Source of the DNA: UBA7236 sp035439505
GTDB lineage: Bacteria; Bacteroidota; Bacteroidia; Chitinophagales; BACL12
Direction of reading: 5' to 3'
Length of the DNA: 64,000 bases
Assembly (NCBI GenBank): GCA_035439505.1
Contig: DAORKJ010000002.1
Location: forward strand, 36,740-100,739
Below the pieces are notes generated by a model. It saw nothing but the letters and a program-made list of their open reading frames with translations. It was not told the DNA's origin and searched no databases. Numbering within the stretch: the first letter of the stretch is position 1; each line of letters starts with the position of its first letter. Shown here piece after piece: positions 27,050 to 35,752 of this stretch. The translations under genes were made by a program, and so were the position numbers.

Positions 27050-27853
27050 ATGATGATGGATTATGTGCAGCTTGAACAATTGTGTTCGTCAGTAAGGGAT
27101 GTTGTAAAACAGGTTGGGCTTGACATCGCCATATCCAGAAAACGAATTGATGAAATTGTAATTGAAAAAAAAGGGGTACGCGATTTTGTAACTGAAGTGG
27201 ACAGACAGGCAGAACAAACTTTAGTAAAACACTTACAAAATTTATTACCTGAGGCAGGATTTGTAACGGAAGAAAAAACAATCGCCCAATCTGATAAACC
27301 TTATAATTGGATAATTGACCCATTAGATGGAACTATGAATTTTGTGCACGGAATTCCTGCATATAGTGTAAGTATAGGACTGGAATTTCAACACGAAATA
27401 ATATTAGGTGTAGTATATGAAATTGTGCACGATGAAATGTTTTATTCCTGGAAAAATGCACCTTCTTTTTGTAATAATAAAATAATTCACATTTCTGATT
27501 GTAAACAATTACAAGATGCATTAATTGCAACAGGTTTTCCATATATTAGAAATGATGAGCGAACAACAAAAATTTCGGCAACACTAAAATATTTTTTAGA
27601 CAATGGTCGTGATATACGCAGAATAGGTACAGCAGCAACCGATTTATGTTATGTTGCGTGTGGCAGAATGGATGTTTATTACGAAGGATTTTTAAATATT
27701 TGGGATGTTGCAGGTGGTATTATCATTGTACAAAATGCAGGTGGATTTGTTTCGGATTTTTCAGGAGGGAATAATTTTAGTAAAGGTGAAATTGTAGCCT
27801 GCAGTCCTGTAATAAAAGATGTTGTTTTAACAGGTGTTGCCTTAATGCCATAA
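27050..27853 (+). CDS. Inositol monophosphatase family protein
   Basis: Mg2+-dependent phosphatase of 267 residues. Metal-binding motifs are VTEVDRQAEQ, then EEK, then DPLDGTMNFVHGIP, and the C-terminal WDVAGGIIIVQNAGG. The family includes inositol monophosphatase, fructose-1,6-bisphosphatase type and CysQ (3'-phosphoadenosine 5'-phosphate phosphatase); I cannot separate these by eye. It follows lnt by 8 bp and ends at a bidirectional hairpin facing the Pit gene. Confidence 0.9.
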   Translation: MMMDYVQLEQLCSSVRDVVKQVGLDIAISRKRIDEIVIEKKGVRDFVTEVDRQAEQTLVKHLQNLLPEAGFVTEEKTIAQSDKPYNWIIDPLDGTMNFVHGIPAYSVSIGLEFQHEIILGVVYEIVHDEMFYSWKNAPSFCNNKIIHISDCKQLQDALIATGFPYIRNDERTTKISATLKYFLDNGRDIRRIGTAATDLCYVACGRMDVYYEGFLNIWDVAGGIIIVQNAGGFVSDFSGGNNFSKGEIVACSPVIKDVVLTGVALMP

Positions 27854-27883
27854 AAAAACGCAACCGTTAAACGATTGCGTTTT
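27852..27883. terminator. Bidirectional terminator between the inositol-phosphatase gene and pit
   Basis: AAAACGCAA pairs with TTGCGTTTT with an inner CG/CG pair. Runs of A and T on the two sides make it usable from both strands. Confidence 0.7.
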
Positions 27884-27904
27884 ACAAATTATATTGATTT
27901 TCGT

Positions 27905-28924
27905 TTATACAAAAAATGAAACGATATAATAAATTAATCCGCTCATAATCATTGCTGCAGGAATAGTTAAAATCCAAGCCCACATAATTTTAGTTACTAC
28001 CGACCAACGAACAGCACTAACACGTTTAGCTGCCCCAACTCCCATAATTGAACCGGTAATAGTATGTGTAGTAGATGCTGGAATTCCCATTGCTGCAGTA
28101 CCAAATAAAGTAATGGCACCGGCAGTTTCTGCACAAAAACCACCCATAGGTTTTAATGGCGTTAAATTGTGTCCCATTGTTTTTACAACTTTCCATCCTC
28201 CTATTAAAGTACCCAATCCGATTACTGTATAACAGGCATAAAATACCCATTGCGGTGGGGCATCGATACTAGCATGCCCTGCAGATGCGAGAAGTAAAAT
28301 AATAATTCCCGCTGTTTTTTGAGCATCGTTACTACCATGACCTAAACTAAATGCAGCTGAAGAAACTAATTGCATTACCTGAAAAAATCCATCTACTTTT
28401 CCGGGACGTGTTCTTCTGAAAATCCAAAGTGTAATAATTTGTAAGGTATAAGCGGTAAATAAACCGATAATTGGCGCTAATAAAATGAATATCCCAATCC
28501 AGCCAATACCTTTATGATCTGGTTCAAACCACAACAATGCATCAGGTCCGGCTTTTACTAATGCGGGTCCAATTAATCCTCCAATTAAGGTGTGTGAAAT
28601 ACTAATTGGCAAACCAAATCGGGTGCAAATCCATCCCCAAATAATTGCACCAACAAGTGAGCAAAAAATAAAATAATTATCACCATCAACTACGGAGGCA
28701 TCAATTACTCCTTTACTCATTGTTTTGGAAACTTCAGTACTTTGAAAAATCCATAATGCAGCAAAATTGAAAAATGCGGCCCATACTACAGCTTTAGCCG
28801 GACTTAACACCCTAGTTGCTACAATAGTGGAAATAGAGTTGGCAGCATCATTGGCTCCATTTATGAAGTCGAAAATGAGTGCAAGCACAACGGTTATTAT
28901 AATAATAGGTGCAATACCATCCAT
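27905..28924 (-). CDS. pit: Low-affinity inorganic phosphate transporter (PiT family)
   Basis: Inner-membrane phosphate permease of 339 residues with about ten helices. PiT signatures are doubled: FDFINGANDAANSISTIVATR near the N-terminus and LGHGSNDAQKTAG near residue 200. It follows the DUF47 gene by 2 bp in the same direction. DUF47 proteins are standard PiT partners and probably regulate it. The high-affinity Pst system lies on the other side, divergently, so this locus covers both low and high phosphate supply. Confidence 0.95.
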   Translation of the reverse strand: MDGIAPIIIITVVLALIFDFINGANDAANSISTIVATRVLSPAKAVVWAAFFNFAALWIFQSTEVSKTMSKGVIDASVVDGDNYFIFCSLVGAIIWGWICTRFGLPISISHTLIGGLIGPALVKAGPDALLWFEPDHKGIGWIGIFILLAPIIGLFTAYTLQIITLWIFRRTRPGKVDGFFQVMQLVSSAAFSLGHGSNDAQKTAGIIILLLASAGHASIDAPPQWVFYACYTVIGLGTLIGGWKVVKTMGHNLTPLKPMGGFCAETAGAITLFGTAAMGIPASTTHTITGSIMGVGAAKRVSAVRWSVVTKIMWAWILTIPAAMIMSGLIYYIVSFFV

Positions 28925-28926
28925 AA

Positions 28927-29574
28927 TTAAGTAGTTTTTACGATGATAGACTCTATTACATTAGCGATGTCTTCACAACGGTCGCTGGCACTTTCCATTT
29001 TAGCAATGATATCCTTAATCTTAATAATTTCGATTGGATCTTTTTCATTGGCAAATAGGTCGGTTAATGCTAATTCGAAAATAGCATCACTTTGATTTTC
29101 TACATTGTTGATTTCGATTATCATTTTACGCAATTTCTCAATATTGCGCATATCGCGTAATTCTTCAATAGCTGCTTTTACTTTTACAGCACCTTCGCTG
29201 ATTAATTCTGCCATTTTGATAACTGCTGATGGCACATTATTCGGTTTGTACAATTTAATGCGCAATGCAGCATCCTTCACATGGTCGGCAACATCATCAA
29301 TGGTAGAAGCCAGGTAATGAATGTCTTCCCTGTCGAACGGTGTGATAAATACCGTATTCAGGTTATTCATAATTTCATGTGTTATTTCATCACCAATATG
29401 CTCGGCATGTTCAATTTCTTTGATAATGGCCTCGCGCTTGTCTGTGTCGCTTTCTTTTACACAGTGTAAAAGCAGGTTTGAAATGTGTACAATGTTGTCG
29501 GCAGCCTTGCCAAACAGCGGGTAAAATGTCTTGTCCTTCGGTTGGAAGAATTTAAGTACTTTGTCGATTGACAT
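28927..29574 (-). CDS. DUF47 (PhoU-like) partner of the PiT transporter
   Basis: Cytoplasmic helical protein of 215 residues related to PhoU (TIGR00153/DUF47). Acidic metal-binding patterns such as EHAEHIGDEIT, DVADHVKDAA and ASDRCEDIANVIES are visible. It is paired with pit, separated by 2 bp. It probably modulates phosphate uptake by Pit. The upstream spacer is shared with the pst operon. Confidence 0.92.
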   Translation of the reverse strand: MSIDKVLKFFQPKDKTFYPLFGKAADNIVHISNLLLHCVKESDTDKREAIIKEIEHAEHIGDEITHEIMNNLNTVFITPFDREDIHYLASTIDDVADHVKDAALRIKLYKPNNVPSAVIKMAELISEGAVKVKAAIEELRDMRNIEKLRKMIIEINNVENQSDAIFELALTDLFANEKDPIEIIKIKDIIAKMESASDRCEDIANVIESIIVKTT

Positions 29575-29674
29575 ACGTTCGTTGTTTAAGTTAATGTTAA
29601 CAGGAGCTAAATTAATTGTTAAATAAAAGATTTTTTAACACAAAAGTCATTCTTCATATAAATATTACGTTGAA

Positions 29675-29692
29675 TTAACATTGGCTTAATAT
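29675..29692 (+). promoter_or_regulatory. Pho-box-like repeat upstream of pstS (distal)
   Basis: TTAACATTGGCTTAATAT is two 7-bp repeats (TTAACAT, TTAATAT) separated by 4 bp, the layout of a PhoB site. It is identical over 18 bp to the site upstream of porin 2 at 53015. It lies 107 bp upstream of the presumed pstS -7 box, so its target promoter is uncertain. Confidence 0.55.
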
Positions 29693-29761
29693 TGCGGAAA
29701 CCATTGCTGCGCCTCAATAGTGCCTGTTTCTAAATTAACAAATCTTTATGTGAGTATAAAA

Positions 29762-29806
29762 TAAACAATGGCTTAATAATTACTTAACATAGCCAAAATA
29801 CCTTCG
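29762..29806 (+). promoter_or_regulatory. Pho-box-like repeats and promoter of the pst operon
   Basis: Three repeats lie at 11-bp period: TAAACAA (29762), TTAATAA (29773) and TTAACAT (29784). The spacer TGGC between the first two matches the other Pho-box-like sites. A near -7 box TACCTTCG follows at 29799-29806. The distance from the TTAATAA repeat to the box is 19 bp, the same as at porin 2. Confidence 0.6.
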
Positions 29807-29825
29807 CAGTAACAATTTTAAAGCT

Positions 29826-30785
29826 ATGTTAAAACAAATCACATTCGTAGTGCTCGCAGCTGTAGGTTTAGCCTCATGCGGTGGCGGCAAATCTGAAGAA
29901 GCCGGATCAACTGAAATTGCCGGTAATATCTCAATTGACGGTTCTAGCACCGTTTTCCCTTTAAGCGAGGCTATGGCTGAGGAGTTTGGCCTTAAAAATC
30001 CAAAAGCACGTGTTACCGTTGGTGAATCCGGAACAGGTGGCGGTTTTAAGAAATTTGGTCGTGGTGAAATCGATATTTGTGGTGCTTCACGCCCGATTAA
30101 GGATAGCGAAAAAGAAATTTGCGATTCAGCAGGCATCAAATATTTGGAGTTAGAAGTTGCTTATGATGGTCTTGCCGTTGTTGTAAATAAAGAAAATACT
30201 TGGGTTGACAAACTCACAACTGCTGAGTTAAAAACCATGTGGGAAACTGCAGCACAAGGAAAAGTTACTTCTTGGAAACAAGTAAGAGCTTCATTCCCTG
30301 ACGAACCACTCCATTTATATGGTGCAGGTACTGCCAGTGGAACTTTTGATTATTTTACAGAAGAAATTTGCGGTAAAAAAGGTGAAAGTCGTGGTGATTA
30401 TACAGCTAGTGAAAATGACAATACTTTAGTAACCGGTGTTGCCGGCGATAAAGGTGGTTTGGCTTATTTTGGTATGGCTTATTATGAAAATAATAAAGAA
30501 CAGCTTAAAATAGTACCTATCGACAATGGCAGCGGAACAGGTGTTATTCCAACACAGGAAACTGTTCTTAACAAATCATATGCTCCACTTTCACGTCCAT
30601 TATATATATATGTAAGTGAAAAAGCATTAGCTCGTCCTGAAGTGCAGGCTTTTATTACTTTCTTTATTGATAATGCTCCTGAATTAAGTAAAGAAGTTGG
30701 TTATGTGCCATGTGAAGCAAGCATTTATGAAACCCAAAAAGGTTTATTAAAAGCTAGCATGGAAAAAAATGCACCGGCTAAATAA
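29826..30785 (+). CDS. pstS: Phosphate ABC transporter, substrate-binding lipoprotein PstS
   Basis: High-affinity phosphate-binding protein, 319 residues, made as a lipoprotein (LAS-C at about 19). Phosphate-binding motifs of PstS are present: DGSSTVFPLSEAMAEEF, VGESGTGGGFKKFGRGEIDICGASRPI and GTASGTFDYFTEE. It has no EF-hand-like loop, in contrast to the two PstS-like proteins upstream. It leads the pst operon, is preceded by Pho-box-like repeats, and is followed by a strong hairpin before pstC. Confidence 0.95.
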   Translation: MLKQITFVVLAAVGLASCGGGKSEEAGSTEIAGNISIDGSSTVFPLSEAMAEEFGLKNPKARVTVGESGTGGGFKKFGRGEIDICGASRPIKDSEKEICDSAGIKYLELEVAYDGLAVVVNKENTWVDKLTTAELKTMWETAAQGKVTSWKQVRASFPDEPLHLYGAGTASGTFDYFTEEICGKKGESRGDYTASENDNTLVTGVAGDKGGLAYFGMAYYENNKEQLKIVPIDNGSGTGVIPTQETVLNKSYAPLSRPLYIYVSEKALARPEVQAFITFFIDNAPELSKEVGYVPCEASIYETQKGLLKASMEKNAPAK

Positions 30786-30799
30786 TTAATTATATACCT

Positions 30800-30835
30800 G
30801 TTCAGGCAGTGAAATAACTGCCTGAACAATTTTTT
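30800..30835 (+). terminator. Hairpin between pstS and pstC (attenuator-like terminator)
   Basis: GTTCAGGCAG pairs perfectly with CTGCCTGAAC over an 8-nt loop and is followed by six T residues. It ends 5 bp before the pstC start, so it probably terminates only part of the transcripts. That would give more binding protein than permease. Confidence 0.8.
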
Positions 30836-30840
30836 GTATT

Positions 30841-31719
30841 GTGAAGAAACGGAACGAGAAAATAATAGAATTTTTTTTAGCACTTAGCGGTGCTATTACT
30901 GTTTTAACAACTATCGGAATTTTATGGGTGTTGTTGTATGAATCGGTATTGTTCTTTAAAGAAGTATCGGTTGTTGAGTTTTTTACCGACACACAATGGA
31001 CACCACTATTTTCGGATAAACATTTTGGTATTTTACCACTTATTAGTGGAACCATTTTAACTTCATTTATTGCCATATTAGTGGCATTGCCAATCGGTTT
31101 AAGTATTGCTGTTTATTTAAATGAATATGCACATCCAAAAATCAGGCAAACTATTAAACCTGTTTTAGAAATATTAGCTGCTATCCCAACAGTAGTTTAT
31201 GGCTTTTTTGCCTTAACCGTAGTCACACCATTTTTACAAACACTTATTCCATCACTCGCCGGCTTTAACGCATTATCGCCAGGTATCGTGATGGGCATTA
31301 TGATTATCCCTTTAATATCTTCATTAAGTGAAGATGCCTTATATGCTGTTCCAAAATCGTTGCGAGAAGCAAGTTATGGATTGGGAGCAACACAATTTCA
31401 AACATCATTTAAAGTATTAGTTCCGGCTGCATCATCAGGAATTATTGTTTCAGTTATCCTCGCCATTTCACGTGCATTTGGTGAAACAATGATTGTTGCC
31501 GTAGCTGCCGGTTTAGAACCGCGATTAACTTTAGACCCAACTGTGCCTATTGCCACCATTACTACCTATATTGTTCAGGTTTCGATGGGCGATGTACCGC
31601 AAGGTTCATTGGAATTTAAAACCATATTTTCTGCGGGTATGATGTTATTTGTATTTACGTTTATTCTAAATACAATTTCAGCAAGAGTAAAAAAGAAATT
31701 TTATCATAAATACGAATAA
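30841..31719 (+). CDS. pstC: Phosphate ABC transporter permease PstC
   Basis: Inner-membrane permease of 292 residues with six hydrophobic helices. The EAA loop is LREASYGLGATQFQTSFK, followed by AISRAFGETMI. The start is GTG 30841, immediately after the T tract of the upstream hairpin. No ATG exists near the conserved N-terminus. It lies 14 bp before pstA. Confidence 0.94.
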   Translation: MKKRNEKIIEFFLALSGAITVLTTIGILWVLLYESVLFFKEVSVVEFFTDTQWTPLFSDKHFGILPLISGTILTSFIAILVALPIGLSIAVYLNEYAHPKIRQTIKPVLEILAAIPTVVYGFFALTVVTPFLQTLIPSLAGFNALSPGIVMGIMIIPLISSLSEDALYAVPKSLREASYGLGATQFQTSFKVLVPAASSGIIVSVILAISRAFGETMIVAVAAGLEPRLTLDPTVPIATITTYIVQVSMGDVPQGSLEFKTIFSAGMMLFVFTFILNTISARVKKKFYHKYE

Positions 31720-31733
31720 ATAAGCGCACAAGC

Positions 31734-32579
31734 ATGAATAACAGATTAAAAAATAACCTTTTCAAATACTGGGCAATTACCTGCACCTTGTTTGGAATTG
31801 CTATGCTGCTTATTTTTTTAATTAATATTGTAATTGATGGTGTAGGCAGATTAGATTGGAATTTTATTACCGATTTGCCTTCACGTAAACCTGAATTAGC
31901 CGGTATTTATACTGCTATTATGGGAACAGTTTGGATTTTGGGATTAACTGCAATAATTGCTATTCCAATTGGTGTTGCTGCAGGAATATATCTTGAAGAA
32001 TATGGCAAAAAATCACGTTTTGCCAATATTCTGGAAATTAATATTACCAACCTCGCCGGTATACCTTCTATTATTTATGGTATTTTAGGTTTAGAAGTAT
32101 TTGTGCGCATGTTTGGATTAGGCAATAGTGTAATAGCCGGCGCATTAACTTTATCACTTTTAATTTTACCCATAATTATTGTTGCTACCCGCGAAGCAAT
32201 TAAGGCCGTACCGAAAACAATTCGAGAAGCTAGTTTTGCATTAGGTGCAACAAAATGGCAAACCATATCGCAACAAATTTTACCCGCAGCCGGGGGAGGA
32301 GTTGTTACAGGTGTAATTCTTGCATTGTCCAGAGCAATTGGAGAAACTGCACCTTTGATTGTAGTTGGTGCATTAACCTATGTGCCGTTTGTGCCTCAAT
32401 CGCCAATGGACCAGTATTCTGTTTTGCCGATGCAAATTTTTAACTGGATAAGCAGACCTGAAAAGGAATTTGCAACCAATGCAGCGGCTGCAATTATTGT
32501 GTTATTATTAATCACATTTATAATGAATGGCTTCGCGATTTATTTGCGTAATCGCTGGCAAAAAAAGGTTAAGTGGTAA
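31734..32579 (+). CDS. pstA: Phosphate ABC transporter permease PstA
   Basis: Second permease, 281 residues with six hydrophobic helices. The EAA loop is TIREASFALGATKWQTISQ, followed by ALSRAIGETAPLI. The spacing to pstB is 4 bp. The permease closely parallels the PstA-like protein of the first cluster but keeps the canonical GET sequence. Confidence 0.94.
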   Translation: MNNRLKNNLFKYWAITCTLFGIAMLLIFLINIVIDGVGRLDWNFITDLPSRKPELAGIYTAIMGTVWILGLTAIIAIPIGVAAGIYLEEYGKKSRFANILEINITNLAGIPSIIYGILGLEVFVRMFGLGNSVIAGALTLSLLILPIIIVATREAIKAVPKTIREASFALGATKWQTISQQILPAAGGGVVTGVILALSRAIGETAPLIVVGALTYVPFVPQSPMDQYSVLPMQIFNWISRPEKEFATNAAAAIIVLLLITFIMNGFAIYLRNRWQKKVKW

Positions 32580-32583
32580 TTAT

Positions 32584-33339
32584 ATGAGCTATAAATTAAC
32601 AGCAGATCATGTAAATGTTTGGTATGGTAATTTCCATGCTTTAAAAGATATTTCTATTCGAATCAGACCTAATACGGTAACTGCTTTTATTGGACCCAGT
32701 GGTTGCGGTAAGTCTACGTTTTTACGCTTGATTAATCGCATGAACGATTACATCGATGGCTTTAGAATGGAAGGGCATATTTTAATAGATGAAAAAAATA
32801 TTTACGCCAAAAGAGTACGCGTTGAAGAGTTGAGGAAAGAAGTAGGTATGGTTTTCCAAAAACCCAATCCTTTTCCAAAAACAATTTTTGATAATGTGGT
32901 TTACGGATTAACCATTCGCGGTGTAAAAGATAAACATACCCTGGAAGAAGCATGTGAAAGCTCTCTGCGCCAGGCTGCTTTGTGGGATGAGGTAAAAGAT
33001 AATCTCAAAAAATCGGCATTGGCATTAAGTGGTGGTCAACAACAACGTTTGTGTATTGCACGCACCCTTGCTGTTAAACCAACTGTAATATTAATGGATG
33101 AACCGGCATCGGCTTTGGACCCGATTTCAACAGCTAAAATTGAAGACCTGATTGCTGAATTAAAACAGCATTACACGATAATTATTGTTACACATAATAT
33201 GCAACAGGCTGCGCGTATCAGCGACAGGACTGCATTCTTTTATTTGGGTGAATTAGTGGAATTTGATACTACAGTAAATATATTTACAGCACCTAAGGAA
33301 GAAAAAACACAAAGTTATATTACCGGCCGTTTTGGTTGA
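32584..33339 (+). CDS. pstB: Phosphate ABC transporter ATPase PstB
   Basis: ATPase of 251 residues. Walker A is GPSGCGKSTFLRLINRMND, the Q-loop is FQKPNPFPKTIFDNV, the signature is LSGGQQQRLCIAR and Walker B is VILMDEPASALDPIS. These are canonical PstB sequences. ATG 32584 is preferred over an upstream in-frame start at 32527, because 19 extra residues would overlap pstA and match nothing in the family. Confidence 0.95.
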   Translation: MSYKLTADHVNVWYGNFHALKDISIRIRPNTVTAFIGPSGCGKSTFLRLINRMNDYIDGFRMEGHILIDEKNIYAKRVRVEELRKEVGMVFQKPNPFPKTIFDNVVYGLTIRGVKDKHTLEEACESSLRQAALWDEVKDNLKKSALALSGGQQQRLCIARTLAVKPTVILMDEPASALDPISTAKIEDLIAELKQHYTIIIVTHNMQQAARISDRTAFFYLGELVEFDTTVNIFTAPKEEKTQSYITGRFG

Positions 33340-33368
33340 TTTTAAATTCATTCAAATTTTTTAAAAAG

Positions 33369-34031
33369 ATGTCACAAATAGATAATCCTGTTCACAATCT
33401 CAAAGAAGAATTGGGACAAATGTTTCAGTTAGTTTCTACGCAATTAACAAAAGCGAAAGAAGCATTGACAAAATTTGACAAAGATTTAGCGCGTGAAGTA
33501 ATTCAAATTGAAAAACGTGTAAACGGGCAGGAGCTACAAATTGACAGAATTGCTGAAAATTTCATCGCACTGTATTCACCGGTTGCAATTGATTTACGAT
33601 TTGTGTTGGCAGTTTTAAAAATCAACAATAACCTCGAACGTATTGGCGATATTGCTGAAGGTATTTCCAAATATATTATCGAATCGAATGGCCCGCTCGA
33701 TCAAAAACTCATGGAGGAAAGTAATGTAATACCAATGTATGAAGCGGCAGTGAGAATGTTGGAGGAAACTAAAGTTGCATTTGAATCGGAAGATACACTT
33801 ATCGCTAGAAAAATATTTAAGAGCGACGATTACTTAGACCATATTAATATTGAAGCCATTCAGAATTTAACTGAAGGTATGAAAAGCGACCCTTCAAAAA
33901 TAACCGACGCTTTATATATTATTTCCATTATCCGCAAGTTGGAACGTATTGGAGACCAATTAAAAAATATTGCGGAAGAAATAATTTTCTACATTGAAGC
34001 GAAAGTGTTGAAACACGCGAAGCTTAAATAA
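33369..34031 (+). CDS. phoU: Phosphate signalling protein PhoU
   Basis: Helical protein of 220 residues with two PhoU repeats. Metal-binding motifs such as NNLERIGDIAEGISKY and RKLERIGDQLKNIAEEI mark the two halves. PhoU connects Pst transport to the PhoR/PhoB two-component system. ATG 33369 is chosen; a start at 33336 would overlap pstB and add 11 residues not typical of the family. It closes the operon. Confidence 0.94.
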   Translation: MSQIDNPVHNLKEELGQMFQLVSTQLTKAKEALTKFDKDLAREVIQIEKRVNGQELQIDRIAENFIALYSPVAIDLRFVLAVLKINNNLERIGDIAEGISKYIIESNGPLDQKLMEESNVIPMYEAAVRMLEETKVAFESEDTLIARKIFKSDDYLDHINIEAIQNLTEGMKSDPSKITDALYIISIIRKLERIGDQLKNIAEEIIFYIEAKVLKHAKLK

Positions 34032-34245
34032 TACCTATTATAAGTCTATTCTCTGTTAGGTTAATTACCTAAATGTTATTCGCCATCTGAATTGCTGTTA
34101 GCTGCTATTGCTATTTCAAATATTTACAGTATTTGATTGCACTTACCTGATTAGTGCTTGTTATGTTTTTTGTTTACCGAAAACCGGCTGCTATGTATCC
34201 TCGTATATAGCTTCAAACAATTTATTCAAACAAAAAAACATAACA

Positions 34246-34797
34246 ATGAAAAAAGTAACTAAATTATTTGCAGTAGCTGCAATAGCGTTTGTGTCGAATG
34301 TAAGTATTGCGCAAACCGTAACAGTAGGAGGCGAAGCCATGTATCCTAAAAAAGATATTATTGACAATGCTGTTAATTCAAAAGACCATACAACCTTAGT
34401 AGCAGCAGTTCAAGCAGCGGGATTGGTAGAAACTTTAAAAACAGCCGGTCCTTTTACCGTTTTTGCACCGGTTAACGATGCATTTGAAAATTTGCCTGAA
34501 GGAACTGTTACCACTTTATTAAAACCTGAGAATAAAGCAACCTTATCTACAGTGTTAACTTATCACGTTGTTGCAGGAAAATTGGACTTTAATGCCATAG
34601 CAAAATTGATAAAAGAAAATAAAGGTGTAGCTACATTAACCACTGTAAGCGGTGGAAAATTAATGGCGATGATGAACGGCGAACATAATATTCAGTTGAA
34701 AGACGAAAACGGCTCCCTCATCAATATTACTACTTACGATGTTTACCAAAGTAACGGTGTAATACATGTAATTGACAGGGTTGCTTTACCAAAATAA
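34246..34797 (+). CDS. Secreted fasciclin (FAS1) domain protein
   Basis: Secreted protein of 183 residues with a signal peptide (about 1-22, ending SIAQ) and one FAS1 domain (about 40-180). Family motifs are visible: GPFTVFAPVNDAFENLP, LTYHVVAGKLD and NGVIHVIDRVALPK. FAS1 domains mediate adhesion or ligand binding; the role here is unknown. A longer upstream start (34108) would lack a signal peptide, so ATG 34246 is preferred. A strong terminator follows. Confidence 0.93.
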   Translation: MKKVTKLFAVAAIAFVSNVSIAQTVTVGGEAMYPKKDIIDNAVNSKDHTTLVAAVQAAGLVETLKTAGPFTVFAPVNDAFENLPEGTVTTLLKPENKATLSTVLTYHVVAGKLDFNAIAKLIKENKGVATLTTVSGGKLMAMMNGEHNIQLKDENGSLINITTYDVYQSNGVIHVIDRVALPK

Positions 34798-34818
34798 GTG
34801 TGGTTGCCTAACAAATAG

Positions 34819-34847
34819 AAGGGTTCCGGTTTCCGGGGCCCTTTTTT
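34819..34847 (+). terminator. Intrinsic terminator of the fasciclin gene
   Basis: AAGGGTTCCGG pairs with CCGGGGCCCTT (two G-T wobbles) over a 3-nt loop, followed by a run of T. Confidence 0.85.
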
Positions 34848-34891
34848 GGTTAAATGATGATTTATATCATAAACTGTTTGCCAATGTTCCT

Positions 34892-34899
34892 TACCTTTG
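34892..34899 (+). promoter_or_regulatory. Bacteroidota -7 box upstream of the Cys-rich envelope unit
   Basis: TACCTTTG matches TAnnTTTG exactly, 14 bp before the ATG at 34914. No Shine-Dalgarno sequence is seen. Confidence 0.6.
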
Positions 34900-34913
34900 C
34901 AGTGGATTAGTGT

Positions 34914-35291
34914 ATGAAAAGGACATTTGCCATTTTTATTACCTTTTGTTACCTCTCTGGTGTGTTTGCGCCCTTTTATACCTATGCCGGCTACTTTTTG
35001 AATAAAGATTTCATTATCGAAAACTTTTGTATCAATAAAAACAAACCAGAGCTGGAATGTGATGGTAAGTGTTATCTCAACAAACAAATAGCCGAACAAA
35101 CTCAAAAAACAGCCGATGCTCAAACACCGGTTAACGAAAATATGAAATCACTAACTGCACATGAAATAGTGAGTGATAATCAAATAACTTTTTTCCCTTC
35201 AAAGTTGCTGCTGAAACAATCCCTGCCTTTAAAAACAGCATCCTTCAACGGTGTTCCGGCCGTTTACTCGCCTCCCGAAATTTTAGCGTAA
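34914..35291 (+). CDS. Cysteine-containing exported protein
   Basis: I do not recognise a named family. The 125-residue protein begins with a hydrophobic segment (about 4-24). It then has a Cys pattern C39-x9-C49-x3-C53 (ENFCINKNKPELECDGKCYL). Proteins with this Cys arrangement recur in Bacteroidota next to metal-related envelope genes, as I recall. The Cys could bind metal. It starts a unit with a His-containing lipoprotein and a beta-barrel with a CxxCGC motif, so a role in metal handling is a reasonable but unproven inference. Confidence 0.7.
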   Translation: MKRTFAIFITFCYLSGVFAPFYTYAGYFLNKDFIIENFCINKNKPELECDGKCYLNKQIAEQTQKTADAQTPVNENMKSLTAHEIVSDNQITFFPSKLLLKQSLPLKTASFNGVPAVYSPPEILA

Positions 35292-35345
35292 AACAACATG
35301 TTTATCCCGTTGTACTAATTTATTTACGTTTAAAATTTTAACAAA

Positions 35346-35750
35346 ATGAAAAATTATATTTTGGCTATTGCCACTATTGCTGCTATTACATTTACTGCAT
35401 GTAAAAATGATGATGATCCAATCGATGAACCGGAAGTTTACGATGTAACGTTTACAATTGTTGAACCAGAAGATGGTGCTGTGTTTACCTCAGGTGATGA
35501 GTTGCATATGGAAGTTGATTTCGAAGGAACTTTAGCATTAGGAAATGTTGAAATTCTTGCAATTAATCATACTACTGACGATACTATTGCACATATAACT
35601 GCAACTACTACTGAAACATTTTATATGATTCACGAACATGCTGATTTATCAGTAACTGAAGTTTCTGAATGTCATTTTATTGTTTCAGCATGGCAAACAA
35701 ATTATGCTGACCGCATTAGCGAAGAGATTGATTTCACTATTAATCCTTAA
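35346..35750 (+). CDS. Small lipoprotein with His-rich segment
   Basis: Lipoprotein of 134 residues with a lipobox (TFTA-C19). After an acidic linker (DDDPIDEPE) it has an Ig-like beta pattern and a His/Cys-containing stretch (MIHEHADLSVTEVSECHF). I do not recognise a specific function. It lies between the Cys-containing protein and the outer-membrane barrel, 2 bp before the latter, so they are likely coexpressed. Confidence 0.72.
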   Translation: MKNYILAIATIAAITFTACKNDDDPIDEPEVYDVTFTIVEPEDGAVFTSGDELHMEVDFEGTLALGNVEILAINHTTDDTIAHITATTTETFYMIHEHADLSVTEVSECHFIVSAWQTNYADRISEEIDFTINP

Positions 35751-35752
35751 TT

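Noticed and set aside
34743..35123. 126-codon open frame on the minus strand
   Set aside because: Antisense to the fasciclin and Cys-containing genes and crosses a terminator; no motif or promoter supports it.
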